Shown piece after piece: positions 23,213-34,259 of a stretch of DNA of 43,032 nucleotides. The position numbers and the translations under genes were made by a program. This DNA comes from Candidatus Sungbacteria bacterium RIFCSPLOWO2_01_FULL_47_32 (GTDB lineage: Bacteria > Patescibacteriota > Minisyncoccia > Sungbacterales > GWA2-42-14): contig MHQP01000001.1 in assembly GCA_001820685.1 (NCBI GenBank), positions 1-43,032 on the forward strand, in the 5' to 3' direction. Below the pieces are notes generated by a model that made no database searches, was not told the origin of the DNA, and was given only the letters and a program-made list of their open reading frames with translations. Positions within the stretch are counted from its first letter, which is position 1; the number at the start of each line of letters is the position of its first letter.

Positions 23213-25294
23213 ATGAAGTATTCATATAATTGGCTTCGAGAACTGGCAGGATTCAAAGAAGGCCCTGAAAAATTGGCGGAAGTTTTGACCATGAAAAGTT
23301 TTGAGGTTGAATTCGTCGAAAAATCCGGAAATGACTGGAAGCTCAACGTTGCCATCCTTCCGAACCGCGTCCCGGACTCTTCGGGCCACTTCGGGCTTTC
23401 ACGTGAAATTTCCGCAATGCTTGGATTGAAATTCAACGCCGAAAAATTCGGCGCAAAACAATATCCGAGCGGGGGAATACGGCAAATGCTTGACGTTGAA
23501 ATTGAAAATCCGGAAGATTCAGCACGCTATATGGCGATCGTTCTTGACGGCGTCAAAGTAAAAGATTCTCCCGCTTGGATGAAAGAGCGCCTTGAACTTT
23601 GCGGGATACAGTCAATCAACAATCTGGTGGACGCGGCAAACTACGTGATGCTTGAAACAGGACAGCCTCTGCATGTCTTCGATTGGAGCAATCTCCGCGG
23701 AAAAAAGAAGGGCATAAAAGGAATTCGAGTTCGGCACGCAAAAAAAGGCGAGAAGCTGAAAGGGCTGGATGAAAAAGATTATGTGCTAAGCCCAAATATC
23801 CTTGTTATTGCCGATGGAGAAGGGCCGGTTGCGGTTGCGGGCATTAAAGGGGGAAAGGGCTCCGGGGTTTCAAAAGATACAAAAACAATCGTTCTTGAAG
23901 CGGCAAATTTCAGCCAATCCGTCGTACGGAGAGGTTCACGCGAGCTAAACCTCAAAACCGACGCTTCTCTCCGCTTTGAGCATGGGTTGGACCCGAATTT
24001 AGCGGATTTTGCTATACGGCGTCTTGCTGACCTCATTATCAAGCTTGCGGGAGGTGCTTCAAAAGGGCTTCTCGATGTGTATCCAAAAAAAGATATTCCG
24101 AGGTCAATACTTTTCACGGTTGAGCGCTCAAACGCTGTTTTGGGGGAAACACTCACTGCGCATGAATATAAAAAAATATTTGAATCTCTTGGCTTCAAAG
24201 CAGAGGAAAAAAGCAAAACAGAATTCCTCGTTGAAATTCCCACTATCCGCCGTGATATTTCAATTGAGGAAGATTTGATAGAAGAAGCCGGAAGAATTTA
24301 CGGGTATGAAAAAATAAAACCCGTCTTGCCGAGCACTTCGCATATTCCGGATGCTGAAGAACCCGAGCTTTACTGGGAGGCGAGAACGCGCGATTTGCTG
24401 AAGTCTTCGGGCTACATCGAAAGCTTTGTCTACGAATTTACAGGGAGTACTGAACTTTCCTTATTTGAAGAATCTTCAAACGGTCTTCTTGAACTGGAAA
24501 ATCCGGTTTCTCCAGAAACAAAATATCTTTTAGGGCGTCCGGTTCTTAAATACATTCTGCAAACCGCGGAAAACATTCGGAACAACATTGAAATAGCGCG
24601 TCTTTTTGGAGTTGCAAAGTCAATCCGAGCAGGAGGGAAAGGAAACGAAGAGCCGGCGAACGAACGAAAAACTGTTTCGATTGTATTAGGGCAAAAGGGT
24701 GGAAAAAATGGAGAAGAGTTTTATGAAGTGAAAGGGGCGGTTGATGCCTTACTTGAGTCGCTTGGCATCGCTGAACACTGGTATGATGAAAAACTCGACC
24801 GGGCGGAGGCAAAAGAAGCCGCAAAACTCTATCATCCGTACCGCCGGGCTGAAATTAAAATTGATGATGAGTGCATCGGATGTATCGGCGAAGTTCATCC
24901 GGCAACACGTGCTCGGATAAAAACAAAAGCGCGGATTGTCGCGGCCGAACTCGATATGAAGCTTTTGGCGAAACACGCGGAAAGCGATGCGCACTATTCA
25001 CACATCTCAAAATTTCCCGCCATCATCCGCGACATCGCGGTTATCGTTCCGGAATCCGTCAAAACGGAAGACGTGTTAAATGTAGTTGAGGGAAGCGCCG
25101 GAGGCAATCTTTTCGACACTGACCTATTTGATTATTTTCAGGACGAAAAAATGGAGGAAGGAGAAGAAAAGAGCCTTGCGTTTCACTTAATATTCCAATC
25201 AAGCGAAAAAACCCTTACCGACGGCGAGGCAGACGCAAGTATCGCAAAAATCGTTAAAGCCCTCGAAGCAAAAAGCTGGACAGTGAGGAAATAG
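23213..25294 (+). CDS. pheT: Phenylalanine--tRNA ligase beta subunit, short form
   Basis: 693 aa, about 100 residues shorter than typical. After the N-terminal MKYSYNWLRELAGF it passes almost at once to ILPNRVPDSSGHFGLSREIS, so the OB-fold tRNA-binding (EMAP-like) domain normally at about residues 40-150 is missing. The B3/B4 editing region, the B5 domain (about 300-375, EIPTIRRDISIEEDLIEE), the catalytic-like core and a C-terminal anticodon-binding FDX-ACB domain (HISKFPAIIRDIAVIVPE) are present. Cotranscribed with pheS (1-nt gap). Loss of the OB domain looks genuine, since the frame is intact. Confidence 0.96.
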   Translation: MKYSYNWLRELAGFKEGPEKLAEVLTMKSFEVEFVEKSGNDWKLNVAILPNRVPDSSGHFGLSREISAMLGLKFNAEKFGAKQYPSGGIRQMLDVEIENPEDSARYMAIVLDGVKVKDSPAWMKERLELCGIQSINNLVDAANYVMLETGQPLHVFDWSNLRGKKKGIKGIRVRHAKKGEKLKGLDEKDYVLSPNILVIADGEGPVAVAGIKGGKGSGVSKDTKTIVLEAANFSQSVVRRGSRELNLKTDASLRFEHGLDPNLADFAIRRLADLIIKLAGGASKGLLDVYPKKDIPRSILFTVERSNAVLGETLTAHEYKKIFESLGFKAEEKSKTEFLVEIPTIRRDISIEEDLIEEAGRIYGYEKIKPVLPSTSHIPDAEEPELYWEARTRDLLKSSGYIESFVYEFTGSTELSLFEESSNGLLELENPVSPETKYLLGRPVLKYILQTAENIRNNIEIARLFGVAKSIRAGGKGNEEPANERKTVSIVLGQKGGKNGEEFYEVKGAVDALLESLGIAEHWYDEKLDRAEAKEAAKLYHPYRRAEIKIDDECIGCIGEVHPATRARIKTKARIVAAELDMKLLAKHAESDAHYSHISKFPAIIRDIAVIVPESVKTEDVLNVVEGSAGGNLFDTDLFDYFQDEKMEEGEEKSLAFHLIFQSSEKTLTDGEADASIAKIVKALEAKSWTVRK

Positions 25295-25306
25295 TTTATA
25301 ATTGTT

Positions 25307-26176
25307 GTGACTCACATAAACGCAGAAACAAATAAAAAACTTGTTATTGAATATTATGAGCGAAGCCACATTGGCTATCGCCTTTTTTGGTACGGCAAGA
25401 ATGATCTTGCGATGCATTATGGATTTTGGGACGCGAGTACAAAGAATCGTAGTGAGGCGCTCATCAACGAGAACAGATTTCTTGCAGAAAAAGCGAATAT
25501 AAAAAAAGAAGACCGCGTCCTTGATGCTGGTTGTGGTGTGGGAGGAAGTGCGATCTGGCTTGCGCGTACTATCGGATGCAATGTATTAGGTATTAGTATT
25601 GCTCCCTCGAATATTCGCGAAGCGTCAGAAAACGCCAAGCACAATAATGTGCCTGATCTTGCCGTATTTGAGCTTCGTGACTATATGAGAACAGGCCTTC
25701 CAAATGAAACATTTAACGTCGTGTGGGCGATCGAGAGTTTCTGCCATGCCCTTGATAAAAAAACGCTTTTCTTTGAAATGCACCGTCTTTTGAAACCGGG
25801 AGGACGTATCATCATAGCTGATGGTTTCCAAAAAAGGCCTACGACAGATGCGGCAGAGGAGGGCATGTGGCAGCGAACTCTGCATGGGCTTGGTGTGTAT
25901 CAAACGCAATGGTGGAATGAGCATAAAGAGCATCTTCGCGAATGTGGCTTTAAAAATATTTCACGCTGGGATATGACCGGTCAGGTCAAAAAAACTGTGT
26001 ATTATATTTTTTGGCTCGGTGTTGTGTTTACCCCACTTGTTCCGTTGCTTACTGCTCTAGAGAAATTTTTTGGGCATCGCTCGGTCATGCTTGGAAATTG
26101 GCGCGCATCTCTTGCCCAGCGCCGCGCCTTTGAAAAGGGCTTGTGGCTATATGGTGTATATTACGCAGAAAAGTGA
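25307..26176 (+). CDS. Class I SAM-dependent methyltransferase
   Basis: 289 aa from GTG, 12 nt after pheT. SAM-binding motif I is VLDAGCGVGGSAIWLA (residues 69-84), followed by GCNVLGISIAP and the post-I region FNVVWAIESFCHA and LLKPGGRIIIAD. The N-terminal HYGFWD...R...N motif and overall order resemble the small-molecule or lipid methyltransferases of the tocopherol/cyclopropane-synthase-like group. A hydrophobic C-terminal helix (TVYYIFWLGVVFTPLVPLL) suggests membrane association. Substrate unknown. No SD. Confidence 0.88.
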   Translation: MTHINAETNKKLVIEYYERSHIGYRLFWYGKNDLAMHYGFWDASTKNRSEALINENRFLAEKANIKKEDRVLDAGCGVGGSAIWLARTIGCNVLGISIAPSNIREASENAKHNNVPDLAVFELRDYMRTGLPNETFNVVWAIESFCHALDKKTLFFEMHRLLKPGGRIIIADGFQKRPTTDAAEEGMWQRTLHGLGVYQTQWWNEHKEHLRECGFKNISRWDMTGQVKKTVYYIFWLGVVFTPLVPLLTALEKFFGHRSVMLGNWRASLAQRRAFEKGLWLYGVYYAEK

Positions 26177-26213
26177 TTCACGTTTTTCTTCACAAACCAC
26201 CGTAGAATATAAA

Positions 26214-26240
26214 ACCGCCCCGATGAATATCGGGGCGTTG
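26214..26240. terminator. Bidirectional terminator
   Basis: 9-bp stem CGCCCCGAT/ATCGGGGCG (26216-26224, 26229-26237), between convergent genes. Confidence 0.75.
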
Positions 26241-26243
26241 TTG

Positions 26244-29250
<3,007 letters not shown>

Positions 29251-29287
29251 CCACTGTATGAAGCCTTACCACGGGCCATTTTTGCTC

Positions 29288-29316
29288 TTGACTTTTTTAC
29301 GGGGCGGGAGTAAGAT
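29288..29316 (+). promoter_or_regulatory. Promoter of the secE-nusG operon
   Basis: TTGACT (29288-29293), 17 nt, TAAGAT (29311-29316). Confidence 0.65.
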
Positions 29317-29326
29317 TACGAGGTAA

Positions 29327-29346
29327 AAAAGGCCTTGCGGCCTTTT
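29327..29346 (+). terminator. Hairpin between gyrB and secE, downstream of a promoter
   Basis: AAAAGGCC/GGCCTTTT (29327-29334, 29339-29346), T4 then A-rich. It may terminate gyrB, but since the secE promoter lies upstream of it, it is also at the very 5' end of the secE transcript. Confidence 0.6.
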
Positions 29347-29391
29347 AAAAAAGCTTGAAATTACACGCGTATTTTGAACTAACGCATATTT

Positions 29392-29577
29392 ATGATAGAA
29401 AGACTCATAACATTCTTAAAAGAAGTCCAGGTTGAAATGAAAAAAGTAACCTGGCCGACACGGGAGCAGACCATTCAGTATACTATCGCAGTTATCAGTA
29501 TTTCGGCGGTTCTTGCCGCGTTTTTGGGCGGGCTTGACTATGTATTCCAGAAGGTTATAAATACGTTTATTTTATAA
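29392..29577 (+). CDS. secE: Preprotein translocase subunit SecE
   Basis: 61 aa, minimal SecE with one transmembrane helix (about residues 32-55). The family motif EVQVEMKKVTWPTREQ before the helix is clear. It forms the SecYEG channel in the cytoplasmic membrane. No SD. It begins the secE-nusG-rplK group, as in most bacteria, but an extra gene sits between it and nusG. Confidence 0.95.
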   Translation: MIERLITFLKEVQVEMKKVTWPTREQTIQYTIAVISISAVLAAFLGGLDYVFQKVINTFIL

Positions 29578-29639
29578 CGTGCGTATGGGACCCATCGTTT
29601 CGTTTGCGAAGCCTTGGAACTCAAAAACACACAACGTAT

Positions 29640-30074
29640 ATGGCACAACACGAGAACAAGTTTGGAGTTTATGAAGATGGCGGCCTGCGAGGTTCAGAGG
29701 AGATACCCGAGGAAGAAAAACGGACAAAAGAAAAGAAGAGCGCTCACCGCGGGGATTTTCTTGCGGTTGAAGATATTCCGAACTGGTTTAATGATATCGG
29801 CGAGGAAAGAGGTGATGCACTTGAGCAACTTGTGGGGACCGATATCGAAGATTTGGCAAAAAAAATGGCAAAACTCGACCGTGTTGTACAAGACGAGATA
29901 GCGCACGATATTGAAGCGCGAAAAGCCAGAGGGTTTTTCAAAACAAAAAAAGAGCTCTATGACCGCGTTCTCTATATGATAGAAAAGAATCTGGAGCACA
30001 GGCCGCGCATTGCTGGCGCAAAAGCGATTGAGGAAGATGCGACAGCCCAACGAAGAGGACGGCTCAAGAAATAA
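29640..30074 (+). CDS. Unknown protein between secE and nusG
   Basis: 144 aa starting at 29640 (MAQHENKFGVYE); a longer in-frame reading lacks an ATG. Strongly charged and helical, no membrane segment. Acidic N-terminus (GSEEIPEEEKRTKEKKS), a short NWFNDIGEERGDALEQLV motif in the middle and a basic C-terminus (AQRRGRLKK). No family recognised. Its place between secE and nusG, where other bacteria usually have nothing or tRNA-Trp, suggests a role near transcription or translation, which is only positional inference. Confidence 0.65.
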   Translation: MAQHENKFGVYEDGGLRGSEEIPEEEKRTKEKKSAHRGDFLAVEDIPNWFNDIGEERGDALEQLVGTDIEDLAKKMAKLDRVVQDEIAHDIEARKARGFFKTKKELYDRVLYMIEKNLEHRPRIAGAKAIEEDATAQRRGRLKK

Positions 30075-30092
30075 TATTTTCGTTAGTAACCT

Positions 30093-30638
30093 ATGCCAAA
30101 ACAAACAGGCGAATTCGGGCGGAACTGGTATGCGGTGCACACATATTCCGGCTATGAGGATGCGGTTAGCCGTAACCTCAAGCAAAGAATTGAATCCCTT
30201 GGAATGGAGGATAAAATTTTCAGTGTGCTTGTTCCGACCGAAAAAAAGATAAAAATAAAGCACGGCAAACGGAAAGTCGTTGAGGAAAAAATTTATCCGG
30301 GCTATGTATTGGTTGAAATGATCGTGACGGATGACTCCTGGTATGTTGTTCGGAACACCCCGCGTGTTACGGGATTTGTCGGCTCGGGAACGACCCCAAC
30401 GCCTCTTTCGCAGGGGGAAATGGATATTTTGCAAAAACGCATGGGGGTTGAAGAGCCGAAGTTCAAGATTGATGTTTCGTTGGGAGACGCGATAAAGATA
30501 ACCGACGGCCCATTCAAAGATTTTGATGGAAAGGTTGCTTCTATTGACGAAGAACGAGGCAAGGTTAAGGTTTTAGTCAACATGTTCGGGAGAAACACTC
30601 CGGTGGAGCTTGACTCACTCCAGATTAAAAAGCTATAA
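30093..30638 (+). CDS. nusG: Transcription elongation/antitermination factor NusG
   Basis: 181 aa, standard length. NGN domain (about 8-120) with NWYAVHTYSGYEDAVSRNL, EEKIYPGYVLVEM and TPRVTGFVG; C-terminal KOW domain with GDAIKITDGPFKDFDGKV. Binds RNA polymerase and couples transcription to the ribosome. No SD. Cotranscribed with secE and the 144-aa gene (18-nt gap). Confidence 0.97.
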   Translation: MPKQTGEFGRNWYAVHTYSGYEDAVSRNLKQRIESLGMEDKIFSVLVPTEKKIKIKHGKRKVVEEKIYPGYVLVEMIVTDDSWYVVRNTPRVTGFVGSGTTPTPLSQGEMDILQKRMGVEEPKFKIDVSLGDAIKITDGPFKDFDGKVASIDEERGKVKVLVNMFGRNTPVELDSLQIKKL

Positions 30639-30811
30639 AAGTGGATGGCGACCCCGACCCAATTTTATAGGTAGGGAATAAGGCGCGCGCTTCGCGCATG
30701 GAGGGGTGGACTATTAGCCCCCCGCACGCCGGACAGCCAGCCACTAGAGGAGTAACACAAGTTTAACTGATTTTTTGTAAGGCAAAATTGAGTCGGGATG
30801 CTCATATGTGT

Positions 30812-30848
30812 AGCGAAATTTTGTTCGCTCATGGGCTCCAAAATTTCG
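30812..30848 (+). promoter_or_regulatory. Mutually exclusive hairpins just before rplK
   Basis: CGAAATTTTG (30814-30823) pairs over 10 bp with CAAAATTTCG (30839-30848), ending 6 nt before the rplK ATG. The same 5' arm can instead form a 6-bp hairpin AGCGAA/TTCGCT (30812-30817, 30824-30829). The 216-nt nusG-rplK spacer also has a GCGCGC/GCGC stem near 30684. Confidence 0.5.
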
Positions 30849-30854
30849 ACAAAT

Positions 30855-31277
30855 ATGGCAAAGCCAATCAAAATAAAACTCACAATCCAGCTTCCGGCAG
30901 GTTCCGCAACCGCAGCCCCTCCTGTTGGAACGGCTCTCGGCCCGCATGGCATTAACATAGGTGACTTTGTGAAACGATACAACGAAGCTACGGCCAAAAT
31001 GAAAGGCGATATTGTTCCGGTTGAGGTTACAATTTATGAGGACCGTTCGTTTGACTTCAAATTGAAAACTCCGCCTGCTTCCGACCTTTTGCGCAAAGCC
31101 GCGGGGATTGAAAAAGGATCCGGTACTCCGAACAAAGTGAAAGTCGGAAAAGTGACGCAAGACGACATTCGAAAAATCGCAGAAAAGAAAAAAGAGGATT
31201 TAAACGCGGAAACGATTGAAGCCGCAGAGAAAATTATTATGGGAACGGCTCGAAGCATGGGGATTACAGTGGAATAA
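30855..31277 (+). CDS. rplK: 50S ribosomal protein L11
   Basis: 140 aa, standard length. The start [16 protein letters not shown] is supported by homology; in-frame residues before it are leader. N-terminal domain with [24 protein letters not shown], which binds release factors and the GTPase centre, then the C-terminal rRNA-binding domain ending [10 protein letters not shown]. rplA (L1), which normally follows rplK, is absent: a terminator and a guanylate-kinase-like gene come next. Some CPR lineages are reported to lack L1. Confidence 0.97.
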   Translation: MAKPIKIKLTIQLPAGSATAAPPVGTALGPHGINIGDFVKRYNEATAKMKGDIVPVEVTIYEDRSFDFKLKTPPASDLLRKAAGIEKGSGTPNKVKVGKVTQDDIRKIAEKKKEDLNAETIEAAEKIIMGTARSMGITVE

Positions 31278-31295
31278 TAGTGGTTTTCATGAAAC

Positions 31296-31324
31296 CTCCC
31301 CAATGAATATCGGGGTGGTTTTTT
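31296..31324 (+). terminator. rplK terminator
   Basis: ACC-CCCC/GGGG-GGT stem with one T-T mismatch, then T6. Confidence 0.75.
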
Positions 31325-31413
31325 GTTTTCTTACCTAGTGCCATTCCCCAAGCCACAGGCATAAAGCAAAGGCGTTTCACGACGTCTTTTTTCTTTTTTA
31401 TAAATTTATTCTG

Positions 31414-31440
31414 GACAAATCCGATTTACTGATTATAATT
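31414..31440 (+). promoter_or_regulatory. Promoter of the guanylate-kinase-like gene
   Basis: TGGACA, 16-nt spacer, TATAAT ending near 31440. Confidence 0.6.
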
Positions 31441-31473
31441 GGCAATAGCTTTTTGACCTAGCAGAGGCTTCCC

Positions 31474-32064
31474 TTGAAAAAACGCATTGTGACTATAAGT
31501 GGTGCAAGTGGCACAGGAAAGTCGGCTATCATCAGGGCCCAGCTTAATTGGGCCTCTCATCTTGCGAGTCTTGTCTTAAGCACGACGATGCGTCTTCCGC
31601 GCGTAAAAGAGCCTGATATGTGGGGCGAGTATGAATATATATCGATGACGGAATTCGAACTGCTTGAGTCCCAGGACGCCTTTTTGTGGGTTATGAACGT
31701 TGCCGGGAACAAATACGGAACAAAAAAATCGGTGCTTGACGAAATTCTTCAAAGAGACAGAAAAAAAATCGGGCTTATGATACTAGCTCCGCATACGCTT
31801 TCTGCCCTAAAAGAGTATGCTCCCGGGCAAGTCTATAGCTTCTACATCCTTTCGCCTGAAGAGTCCGAGCTCAAAAGGCGCATGGTTGCCCGGGGCGATT
31901 CTCCTGAAACTGTGGAAAGTCGCATTGCCGAACGGCGCGAATGGGATGAGTGGGCGCTCCAAAACGAGTCGATCATTGATGAATATCTTGTAAACAACGA
32001 ATCGATCCTAAAGCCGGCCGCGCGCGTTCTCGCAACAATTATCGATTTATCAAAAAGAGACTAA
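31474..32064 (+). CDS. Guanylate-kinase-like P-loop protein
   Basis: 196 aa from TTG with AGAGG upstream. P-loop GASGTGKS (residues 10-17), then a guanylate-kinase GMP-site layout: STTMRLPR, YEYISMTEFE, KYGTKKS, and IAERREWDEW late. The Glu that contacts guanine in Gmk (in FLEWAxxxGNYYGT) is replaced by Trp (FLWVMNVAGNKYGT), and the Arg-rich loop has an insertion (VKEPDMWGEYEY). So it is a Gmk-family kinase of uncertain base specificity. It sits beside tmk in a nucleotide-metabolism region. Confidence 0.8.
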   Translation: MKKRIVTISGASGTGKSAIIRAQLNWASHLASLVLSTTMRLPRVKEPDMWGEYEYISMTEFELLESQDAFLWVMNVAGNKYGTKKSVLDEILQRDRKKIGLMILAPHTLSALKEYAPGQVYSFYILSPEESELKRRMVARGDSPETVESRIAERREWDEWALQNESIIDEYLVNNESILKPAARVLATIIDLSKRD

Positions 32065-32099
32065 CCGCACCGACGGCCATTGGGGCGGTCTTTTTTTAG
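32063..32099 (+). terminator. Terminator with ACCGC/GCGGT stem
   Basis: A 5-bp closing stem with a large internal loop overlapping the stop, then T7. Confidence 0.5.
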
Positions 32100-32126
32100 A
32101 AGTTTTCGTGTGTTATACTCATAGTA

Positions 32127-32819
32127 ATGAAAAAAGGAAAAGGAAAACTCATTGTGATAGAAGGAACGGACGGCTCCGGCAAAAAAACGCAGGTACAGCT
32201 TTTAATAGACAGATTGCAAAATGAGGGGCACCGCGTCGCAACGGCTTCATTTCCCCAGTACGGGAAAAAATCTGCCGGCCCTATTGAAGAATATTTGAAC
32301 GGGAATTATGGAAAATCGGATGAAGTGAGTCCGTATGTTGCTTCGCTTTTTTATGCAATTGACAGGTTTGACGCCGCGCGGGATATAAAAAAATTCTTAT
32401 CCCAAGGTACGCTTGTTGTGCTTGATCGCTATGTGGATTCGAACGCGGGACACCAGGGCGGCAAGATAAAAAACATCGCCGAAAGAAAAAAATTCATCAA
32501 ATGGCTGTACGATATCGAATTTTCGGTCTTTGGCGTGCCGAAGCCGGACCTCACCATTATTCTTCATGTCCCCTCGGCCATCGGCTACGAACTTGTCTAT
32601 AAAAAACAGCAGCGGCTGTACCTCGAGGAAGGAAAAACCCACGACGCGCACGAAGCGGATAAGGAACACTTAAAGAACGCAGAGGCGTCCTACTTGTGGC
32701 TTGCCAAGCAGTTTCCCAAAGACCACGGTGTTATTGAATGCGTAAAATACGGAAAATTGCTATCGCCCGAGGAAATTCACGCTCTTGTGTGGAAGCAAGT
32801 ACTCTCGCGTTTGAAATAG
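32127..32819 (+). CDS. tmk: Thymidylate kinase
   Basis: 230 aa. Phosphorylates dTMP to dTDP. P-loop IEGTDGSGKKTQ (residues 11-22), the VVLDRYVDSNAGHQ segment with the DRY motif of TMP kinases, and a LID region QQRLYLEEGKTHDAHEAD. Slightly longer than usual (about 210). Its -10 box TATACT (32114-32119) ends 7 nt before the ATG, so the mRNA is probably leaderless. Follows the Gmk-like gene. Confidence 0.95.
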   Translation: MKKGKGKLIVIEGTDGSGKKTQVQLLIDRLQNEGHRVATASFPQYGKKSAGPIEEYLNGNYGKSDEVSPYVASLFYAIDRFDAARDIKKFLSQGTLVVLDRYVDSNAGHQGGKIKNIAERKKFIKWLYDIEFSVFGVPKPDLTIILHVPSAIGYELVYKKQQRLYLEEGKTHDAHEADKEHLKNAEASYLWLAKQFPKDHGVIECVKYGKLLSPEEIHALVWKQVLSRLK

Positions 32820-32833
32820 TGCTGAACGACGCC

Positions 32834-32868
32834 TGCTGTCTTGACAGACAGCATTTTTTATATACCAT
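32834..32868 (+). promoter_or_regulatory. Terminator whose loop is the -35 box of the next promoter
   Basis: Stem TGCTGTC/GACAGCA (32834-32840, 32847-32853) with the 6-nt loop exactly TTGACA, then T6; TACCAT (32863-32868) follows 16 nt after TTGACA. It can end tmk and start the gene at 32905. Confidence 0.7.
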
Positions 32869-32904
32869 TATTACGGGAAAGGCCATACGACGAGGAGCGC
32901 TGAT

Positions 32905-33234
32905 TTGAGACCGGAATTTCCGTCCTATCACCAGTGGCTTCCGGCCATGATGGCGGTGGAAAAGCAGAATTTAGCTCCTGAAGCGTGGTTCGAACTCTTT
33001 ATAAGGACTGATGTTCTTATTAGGGGATATTTGGATATCGAGTCTTTCAAGGAACCGCGACGCGCATCAAATTGCGCGGAAGCGATATTCGCACTTCCAA
33101 GAGGGGAACGTAAATCTGCGGCGTTTTTCTATCTTCGTTCCATGATGTTTGGAGAAAATATTCCCGCTCGCGAATTGAGTACTACGATTCAAACTATTCT
33201 TCTTAGGAGTTACATGACCGGGGAAGAATCGTAA
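32905..33234 (+). CDS. Unknown 109-aa protein
   Basis: 109 aa from TTG with GAGGAG 9 nt upstream. All-helical by composition (PSYHQWLPAMMAVEKQNLAPEAW broken by Pro, then EAIFALPRGERKSAAFFYLRSM). Soluble, mixed charge. No family recognised. Own promoter and terminator within the nucleotide-metabolism region. Confidence 0.65.
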   Translation: MRPEFPSYHQWLPAMMAVEKQNLAPEAWFELFIRTDVLIRGYLDIESFKEPRRASNCAEAIFALPRGERKSAAFFYLRSMMFGENIPARELSTTIQTILLRSYMTGEES

Positions 33235-33240
33235 AAAATC

Positions 33241-33265
33241 AAAGACGTAGCATTACGTCTTTTTT
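33241..33265 (+). terminator. Intrinsic terminator
   Basis: AAGACGTA (33242-33249) and TACGTCTT (33254-33261) with GCAT loop, then T's. Confidence 0.85.
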
Positions 33266-33308
33266 ATTTGTATAAAAATTCATAATTCTATGACAGGGGC
33301 GCATACCC

Positions 33309-33355
33309 TTGAAATAGTTATGGGCGTGTGCTACATGTGCACATACAGTTCTTTT
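33309..33355 (+). promoter_or_regulatory. Promoter and AGTTCTTTT start motif of the double-MazG gene
   Basis: TTGAAA (33309-33314), 17 nt, TACATG (33332-33337), then AGTTCTTTT at 33347-33355 after a 9-nt gap. Confidence 0.6.
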
Positions 33356-33372
33356 ACAGCCCACGGGAATCT

Positions 33373-34041
33373 ATGATGGCCAGACGTCCAAAAACTCTGG
33401 ATGAACTTCAAGGTATGTTTGCGGGCATCTATACTGAATGCAACGACAAACACTACCACGATACCGATCTTATGTTCCGGCTTTATGAGATTGTCATGAA
33501 GTGCCTTGAGTCGCTCCGCAAGGAAAACGACGCGGAAATTATTGAGCGCCTCCCGCATATTTTTTCCTGGCTTTGCGCGTTTTGCAATCGCTCAAATATC
33601 CATCTTTCGGAAGCGGTATGGCATAAGTATCCGAATGTGTGTCCGTATGGGCTTGAAGAACGCGGGTGTGTCTGCATTACCCGTGAAGAGGTCTATAATC
33701 CGACTCTTCCCGAACTGCTTCGCTTCCGGAATGACTATAGAAACATGCCTTCGACCATGAAAGAGTTTCAAGACATGTTTGATCGTATCTACGGGCCGGT
33801 AAACAAGGTGAAGTCGAAAGTCGCGGTGCTTTGCCATCTGGCTGAAGAAGTCGGCGAGGTGGGGAAAGATTACAGAACGAAAAATCGAGAAGGCCTTGAA
33901 GCCGAAGTCGCCGATACATTCGCGTGGCTGTGCGGACTTTCTGCTCGCCTTGCCGTTGACCTTGAAGACCTGGTTTGGAAAAGTTATCCTGGTGTTTGCA
34001 ACTCATGCCATAAAGACGTGTGCGTCGGCGGAGGAAACTAA
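33373..34041 (+). CDS. Tandem MazG-like protein
   Basis: 222 aa with two similar halves. Each starts with a helix of the form LDELQGMFAGIY / MKEFQDMFDRIYG and ends with WxxYPxVC plus Cys pairs (CPYGLEERGCVC; CNSCHKDVCVGG). The second half keeps the MazG metal-site residues AEEVGEVGKDY...EAEVADTFAWLCG; the first half has lost them (KCLESLRKENDAEIIERLPHIFSWL). MazG proteins hydrolyse nucleoside triphosphates. The Cys pairs may bind a metal between halves. The start at 33373 removes an N-terminal stretch that overlaps the promoter. Confidence 0.8.
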   Translation: MMARRPKTLDELQGMFAGIYTECNDKHYHDTDLMFRLYEIVMKCLESLRKENDAEIIERLPHIFSWLCAFCNRSNIHLSEAVWHKYPNVCPYGLEERGCVCITREEVYNPTLPELLRFRNDYRNMPSTMKEFQDMFDRIYGPVNKVKSKVAVLCHLAEEVGEVGKDYRTKNREGLEAEVADTFAWLCGLSARLAVDLEDLVWKSYPGVCNSCHKDVCVGGGN

Positions 34042-34067
34042 TTTATTCACGCATCTGTTTAATGTGG

Positions 34068-34095
34068 ACAACCTTCTCTTGAGGGTTGTTTTTAT
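34068..34095 (+). terminator. Terminator of the double-MazG gene
   Basis: 9-bp stem (34068-34076, 34081-34089) with a TCTT loop and T-run. Confidence 0.85.
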
Positions 34096-34129
34096 TTGTG
34101 GGAATATAAGATACCTTTTACGTTCTTTT

Positions 34130-34240
34130 ACCCCGTTAGAAGTCTAAGAGTGGGTTTCGGCTGAAAAAAACAAGGACGTAAGTCGGCTTCGCCTTTTTGC
34201 CAAATTCAGAAGTTGAACAGTGCCGGACTTCTAACGGGGT
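34130..34240. repeat. CCCCGTTAGA element 1 (111 nt, terminal inverted repeats)
   Basis: Perfect 15-bp terminal inverted repeats: ACCCCGTTAGAAGTC (34130-34144) and its complement (34226-34240). The interior holds GACGTAAGTCGGCTTCGCC, also found in the element at 40296 in the opposite orientation with small changes. It ends 20 nt before the ThyX-like start, so it forms that gene's leader or was inserted there. Confidence 0.8.
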
Positions 34241-34259
34241 TTATGGAAAAACAAAGCGT

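Noticed and set aside
30639-30811. Part of the nusG-rplK spacer as a small gene
   Set aside because: Both strands contain only short frames without start signals.
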